DNA from: Bacteroidota bacterium
GTDB lineage: Bacteria; Bacteroidota; Bacteroidia; B-17B0; Aurantibacillaceae
Assembly (NCBI GenBank): GCA_021323535.1
Contig: JAJONO010000026.1
Coordinates: forward strand, 1-56,055
Length of the DNA: 56,055 bases
Reading direction: 5' to 3'
A program made the translations under genes and the position numbers. This document shows positions 52,987-56,055 of this stretch, in pieces (positions within the stretch are counted from its first letter, which is position 1; every line of letters starts with the position of its first letter). A model generated the notes under the pieces. It searched no databases and was not told where the DNA came from. It saw only the letters and a list, made by a program, of their open reading frames with translations.

Positions 52987-53018
52987 AAAAACCCCGAAGC
53001 AGTAGCCTCAGGGTTTTT
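52987..53018. terminator. Terminator of the cytochrome oxidase operon
   Basis: AAAAACCCCGAAGC-agta-GCCTCAGGGTTTTT, one inner mismatch. It directly abuts the ATG of the disrupted metB-like gene, leaving that gene no visible promoter. Confidence 0.8.
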
Positions 53019-53035
53019 AATGTTTTGATCATTTA

Positions 53036-53536
53036 TTAATGGTGTCCACCATCTTTGTGCTCGTCATGACCAGAATCCTTAGTGTCGTGCCCTGCATCAT
53101 GTGCAGCACCGTGACCATGACCAGCGCGTAAAGCTTTTTGCTGTTCAACCAGGATAGGGTCCACTTTAGTAAAACGTCCTGATTCACCTGCATAAGAACC
53201 TTCAGTTAAAATAATGAAGATCCCGTATAACATAAATGTGATATAAGGAACGAGAATAACATATTTGAAGAATTTTACTTCGTGACCTAAGTGCATGAAC
53301 CAGATAACGATAAATGCAGCTTTGGCGATAGTTAAACCAATGAACAGGGTTTTTAACCACCATGTTCCGCTCCAACCGTGAGAAGGAGCCATAAAACCAA
53401 TAATTAATTCAAAAATGGTGATGGCAAGCATGATCCAGAATACGTTCCATAATGTACGACGTGCTTTTTTACCATAAGCATCATCATGGTTATACATGGT
53501 TTCGTATGAAGGGTAATCATCGTGAAATTCTGACAT
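53036..53536 (-). CDS. Cytochrome c oxidase subunit IV family protein
   Basis: 166 residues with three membrane segments (about 31-51, 61-82, 93-115): 'LWNVFWIMLAITIFELIIGF', 'TLFIGLTIAKAAFIVIWFMH' and 'YVILVPYITFMLYGIFIILT'. The C-terminal tail is extremely His-, Asp- and Gly-rich (HGHGAAHDAGHDTKDSGHDE), a likely metal-binding or low-complexity tail. It is the last gene of the oxidase operon and matches the small subunit IV of aa3/caa3-type oxidases in Bacteroidota. Confidence 0.85.
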   Translation of the reverse strand: MSEFHDDYPSYETMYNHDDAYGKKARRTLWNVFWIMLAITIFELIIGFMAPSHGWSGTWWLKTLFIGLTIAKAAFIVIWFMHLGHEVKFFKYVILVPYITFMLYGIFIILTEGSYAGESGRFTKVDPILVEQQKALRAGHGHGAAHDAGHDTKDSGHDEHKDGGHH

Positions 53537-53591
53537 AATCTTATTTTTTAAACTTTATAATACTTTAAACTTAAAATTTTGAATTGTAAAA

Positions 53592-54329
53592 CTAGAGTAG
53601 GTAAAAGAAGGTAAACACGAATACCCAAACTAAATCTACGAAGTGCCAGTATAAACCAACCTTCTCGATCATTTCGTAGTGACCGCGTTTTTCGTAAGTT
53701 CCTTTTAATACGTTTAAAAAGATAATGAAATTGATAACAACTCCTGAGAATACGTGAGTTCCGTGGAACCCTGTAATAAAGAAGAAATAATTCGCAAACT
53801 GAGGCACGCCATATTCATTGACGGCCATATTGGCACCGTGCCAGACCTTGTTCACATAGCCTCCGGCTCCGTTGTTGGCCCCCTGATCCCAAACGCTACG
53901 AACCCATCCTTCTTCAGTTCCTCCGATAAAGTGATACCACTCCCACGCCTGTGACAATACGAAAGCAAGACCTCCGACAATCGTCCAGAGCATCCACACG
54001 GTAACACCGCGACGATCCATACGCTTACCGGCCTCCACAGCTAATACCATGGTAACCGAAGACATAATGAGGATGAATGTCATTAACCCTACATATGCAA
54101 GAGGTAAGTGTTGTTCAACAAACGGAAAGTGAGTGAAAACGTTCTCAGCTTTTGGCCATACATCAGCGTATTTGTGACGGATAAAACCATAAGACATTAA
54201 TAAACCTCCGAAGGTTAAAGCATCGGAAATAAGGAAGAACCACATAAACATTTTCCCGTAACTAACGGCGAAAGGTGATTTGCCGCCGCCCCAGGCGTCT
54301 TTTGTGTCTATTTCTGCTGTGTGAGCCAT
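53592..54329 (-). CDS. ctaE: Cytochrome c oxidase subunit III
   Basis: 245 residues, seven membrane segments. 'SDALTFGGLLMSYGFIRHKY', 'AWEWYHFI' and 'FFFITGFHGTHVFSGVVINF' are the subunit III blocks. 'EKVGLYWHFVDLVWVFVFTF' is the conserved end. It supports proton uptake and stability of the heme-copper oxidase. Subunits I and II are not in the window. Order here is ctaB, a second subunit III-like gene, this gene, then subunit IV. Confidence 0.92.
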   Translation of the reverse strand: MAHTAEIDTKDAWGGGKSPFAVSYGKMFMWFFLISDALTFGGLLMSYGFIRHKYADVWPKAENVFTHFPFVEQHLPLAYVGLMTFILIMSSVTMVLAVEAGKRMDRRGVTVWMLWTIVGGLAFVLSQAWEWYHFIGGTEEGWVRSVWDQGANNGAGGYVNKVWHGANMAVNEYGVPQFANYFFFITGFHGTHVFSGVVINFIIFLNVLKGTYEKRGHYEMIEKVGLYWHFVDLVWVFVFTFFYLL

Positions 54330-54366
54330 ATTTAGATTAAAATAATGTTAAAAATCAGATGCAATA

Positions 54367-54972
54367 TTAACGATAAAAATATAAAAACAAAAACAAATAT
54401 ACCCACAGGAGATCCAGAAAATGCCAATATATCGCAGTTAGCTCTATACCAAGGTAATCAGCCGATGAATATTTTTTCAACAGCGTTTTTGTTAATGAAG
54501 TTCCTAAAGCGATTAGCCCGCCAATCATGTGAAACATATGAATAAGTGCTATGAAGTATAAAAACGACCCGGCTGCATTGGAATACTTACCAACAAAATA
54601 GATTCCCTGCGCTGTGAGCTGCTTCCAGGCCTCTACCTGGGTATAAAAGAAAGCCAGACCAAGGGCAAGAGTAAGAGCCAGACCAATTGTAGTAAGCTTG
54701 TAATTGTTCTTTTTTATGGCTCTTTGTGCCACAAGCATGGTTAAACTGCTGGTTACAATAATGGCTGTACTGATAATGGCTATATCCGGCAAATTGAAAA
54801 CGAGCCAGTTTCCATTGTCGGCCCTTACAACATAAGCGCTGGTAAGACCCGCGAACAACATCACAATACTCACAATGCCGATGTAAAGCAGGGGCTTTGC
54901 GGTTTTACGCTGCGCCGCTTTTATCTCTTCCTTGCGGTGATTGGGTTTCTTTATTTTAATTGTATTTTCCAC
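54367..54972 (-). CDS. Cytochrome oxidase subunit III-like protein, second copy
   Basis: 201 residues, five membrane segments after a basic N-terminus (NHRKEEIKAAQRKTAKPLLY). 'IALIHMFHMIGGLIALGTSL' and 'ELTAIYWHFLDLLWVYLFLF' match the C-terminal half of subunit III. It lacks the first two helices of a full subunit III. Two subunit III-type proteins side by side are usual in this phylum. The gap to ctaB is 9 bp. Confidence 0.88.
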   Translation of the reverse strand: MENTIKIKKPNHRKEEIKAAQRKTAKPLLYIGIVSIVMLFAGLTSAYVVRADNGNWLVFNLPDIAIISTAIIVTSSLTMLVAQRAIKKNNYKLTTIGLALTLALGLAFFYTQVEAWKQLTAQGIYFVGKYSNAAGSFLYFIALIHMFHMIGGLIALGTSLTKTLLKKYSSADYLGIELTAIYWHFLDLLWVYLFLFLYFYR

Positions 54973-54981
54973 TATAAATAA

Positions 54982-55881
54982 TTAAGATTTCGTCATTAAA
55001 GCCAGTTGCACCACCGGGAGATACACAAGCGTTACCATAAACAGTTTTTTAGCGTTGGCATCTGTAGGTATCCTGTAAAAGTTATAGGCCTGGAGAAGCA
55101 GTGCCAGTCCGCATAATATGCAAACTCCCGTACTGATCAATCCTACAAAATGAAACACGAACGGAAGCGTGCTTGTTAATAATAAAAATACAGAGTAGAT
55201 GAGGATCTGAAACTGTGAAGCCTGATCCTTTCCGCCTTTTGAAGGCAGAAGATAGAAATCGGCCTTGGCATAATCGTCACTATTGAACCAGGCAAGTGCC
55301 CAGAAATGGGGAAACTGCCATATAAACTGGATAAGGAAAAGCAGTATAGCAAAGAATTTTATTTCACCAAAACCATGGGTTGCAGCAACGGCTCCGATCA
55401 GAGTAGGGAGGGCGCCCGGAAAAGCTCCGACAAATACCGAAAGCGGCGTAACGCGCTTAAGTGGCGTATAAACTACAGCATATAATATAATGGATATGAA
55501 TCCGAGAATACCCGATAAAGGATTGGTATATATCCAGAGAAGTATTGTTCCGGTTATTCCGCAGATAGTACAAAAAACAAAGGCCTCTGTAACGGATAAA
55601 ACGCCTGTAGGCATCGGTCTTTCTTTGGTGCGGTTCATCAATTTGTCAAGATCTTTCTCAATGATCTGGTTAAAACCGTTAGCCGCAGATGTTACTAAAA
55701 AACCACCTAATCCAAGTGCAAGAATAGTGAGCCAGTTGATTTCTACAGCTACTGTTAAGTAAGTAATAATGGCTGAAAAAACCACGAGTGATCCGAGTCT
55801 GAATTTAGTCAGCTTTAAATATCCCGAAATCTTAGAAGGAGAGGCGCTCTGCACTGATATTTGTGATGATGTGGTTTCCAA
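54982..55881 (-). CDS. ctaB: Protoheme IX farnesyltransferase (heme O synthase)
   Basis: 299 residues of the UbiA superfamily, eight to nine membrane segments. 'AANGFNQIIEKDLDKLMNRT' and 'KERPMPTGVLSV' form the first prenyl-diphosphate/magnesium-binding block, and 'TPLKRVTPLSVFVGAFPGAL' follows. It farnesylates heme B to heme O for the heme-copper oxidase encoded in the operon. The start is TTG at 55881 with a perfect -7 box 8 nt upstream. Confidence 0.94.
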   Translation of the reverse strand: METTSSQISVQSASPSKISGYLKLTKFRLGSLVVFSAIITYLTVAVEINWLTILALGLGGFLVTSAANGFNQIIEKDLDKLMNRTKERPMPTGVLSVTEAFVFCTICGITGTILLWIYTNPLSGILGFISIILYAVVYTPLKRVTPLSVFVGAFPGALPTLIGAVAATHGFGEIKFFAILLFLIQFIWQFPHFWALAWFNSDDYAKADFYLLPSKGGKDQASQFQILIYSVFLLLTSTLPFVFHFVGLISTGVCILCGLALLLQAYNFYRIPTDANAKKLFMVTLVYLPVVQLALMTKS

Positions 55882-55889
55882 AAACTGTG

Positions 55890-55897
55890 CAAATTTA
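55890..55897 (-). promoter_or_regulatory. -7 box TAAATTTG of ctaB
   Basis: Minus-strand order is TAAATTTG-CACAGTTT-TTG. The TTG start would be about 3-5 nt into the message. Confidence 0.6.
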
Positions 55898-55986
55898 GTA
55901 CTTAAATCGGTACAGCCTATACTTTAAATTAGACTGTCAAAAACATGTTTATATATAAAAAAGCTTTTTTTGTTAAAATATTTTTT

Positions 55987-55994
55987 TACTTTTG
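55987..55994 (+). promoter_or_regulatory. -7 box TACTTTTG before the gene at 56018
   Basis: Perfect TAnnTTTG match, 23 nt before the ATG. A TTTG at 55969-55972 is too close (14 bp spacer) to serve as a standard -33. Confidence 0.55.
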
Positions 55995-56017
55995 CTTCGA
56001 ACATTTAAAAATTAACG

Positions 56018-56055
56018 ATGAATTCAAAATTTTTACGCACAATCGGAGCCGGACT
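56018..56055 (+). CDS. Start of a gene cut by the window end
   Basis: ATG at 56018 opens MNSKFLRTIGAG with the frame open to the last base. Too short to identify. In related genomes heme A synthase or oxidase genes often lie here, but nothing visible supports that. Confidence 0.5.
   Translation, partial: MNSKFLRTIGAG

Noticed and set aside
52987-53036. SAM riboswitch before the metB-like gene
   Set aside because: Only about 50 bp are available, and they are filled by the oxidase terminator.

Overview
The window looks like a chromosomal segment of a Bacteroidota (class Bacteroidia) bacterium. Evidence: type IX secretion C-terminal domains (8922-9890, 13207-15936), a TonB receptor/imelysin/HTTM/DUF4856 locus, a WaaA with its usual outer-membrane neighbour, an A+T-rich translation-start context with almost no Shine-Dalgarno sequences, and several copies of the Bacteroidota -7 promoter element TAnnTTTG. 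I see no transposase, integrase, CRISPR array, rRNA or convincing tRNA.

Layout. 1-4840 (minus): probable metal or haem uptake locus (DUF4856 lipoprotein, imelysin lipoprotein, HTTM/gamma-carboxylase-like membrane protein, truncated TonB-dependent receptor). 5011-7460 (plus): tightly coupled trio of an Lgt-fold paralog, a radical SAM enzyme of the MJ0619/tetraether-synthase type and a small membrane protein; this is my best candidate for an undescribed system, probably acting on membrane lipids. 7467-13128: glycan and lipid modification genes (methyltransferase-GT2 fusion, methyltransferase, FkbM methyltransferase, GT39-like membrane protein) with an inserted LamG/T9SS protein. 13207-15936: large T9SS-secreted adhesin-like protein. 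16102-17262: marR and yceI with a tandem operator overlapping the yceI promoter. 17271-20484: pseudouridine synthase, orphan ABC ATPase, lipoprotein, outer-membrane protein. 20494-21732: waaA. 21862-29806: polysaccharide export and assembly (glycosyltransferase, flippase, two Wzz-like chain-length proteins, O-antigen ligase/polymerase, outer-membrane barrel). 29901-35788: housekeeping (pfkA, ruvX, rlmI, mpg) and a CAP-domain protein. 36020-37254: phaJ-phaB-like pair. 37501-40837: two POT peptide transporters. 41117-44047: NagZ-type GH3 fused to a class C beta-lactamase-like domain. 44171-49405: second glycan cluster (glycosyltransferase, methyltransferase, O-antigen ligase-like) plus an M23 peptidase. 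49691-51999: small DUF3606-like protein, a TPR membrane protein and a conserved hypothetical. 52047-52986: a disrupted cystathionine gamma-synthase. 53036-55881: cytochrome oxidase accessory operon (ctaB, two subunit III proteins, subunit IV). A new plus-strand gene starts at 56018 and runs off the end.

Two patterns run across the window. Several genes have the -7 box only 4-9 nt before the start codon (15936, 22986, 23061, 55881), which predicts leaderless or nearly leaderless mRNAs, often with GTG or TTG starts. Many intergenic gaps also hold quasi-palindromes built from short repeated words; some words recur at distant sites (for example 19629 and 39255; 30876 and 44048; 35113, 37325 and 49424). 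All functional calls rest on motifs and family knowledge recalled from memory; no search was run.
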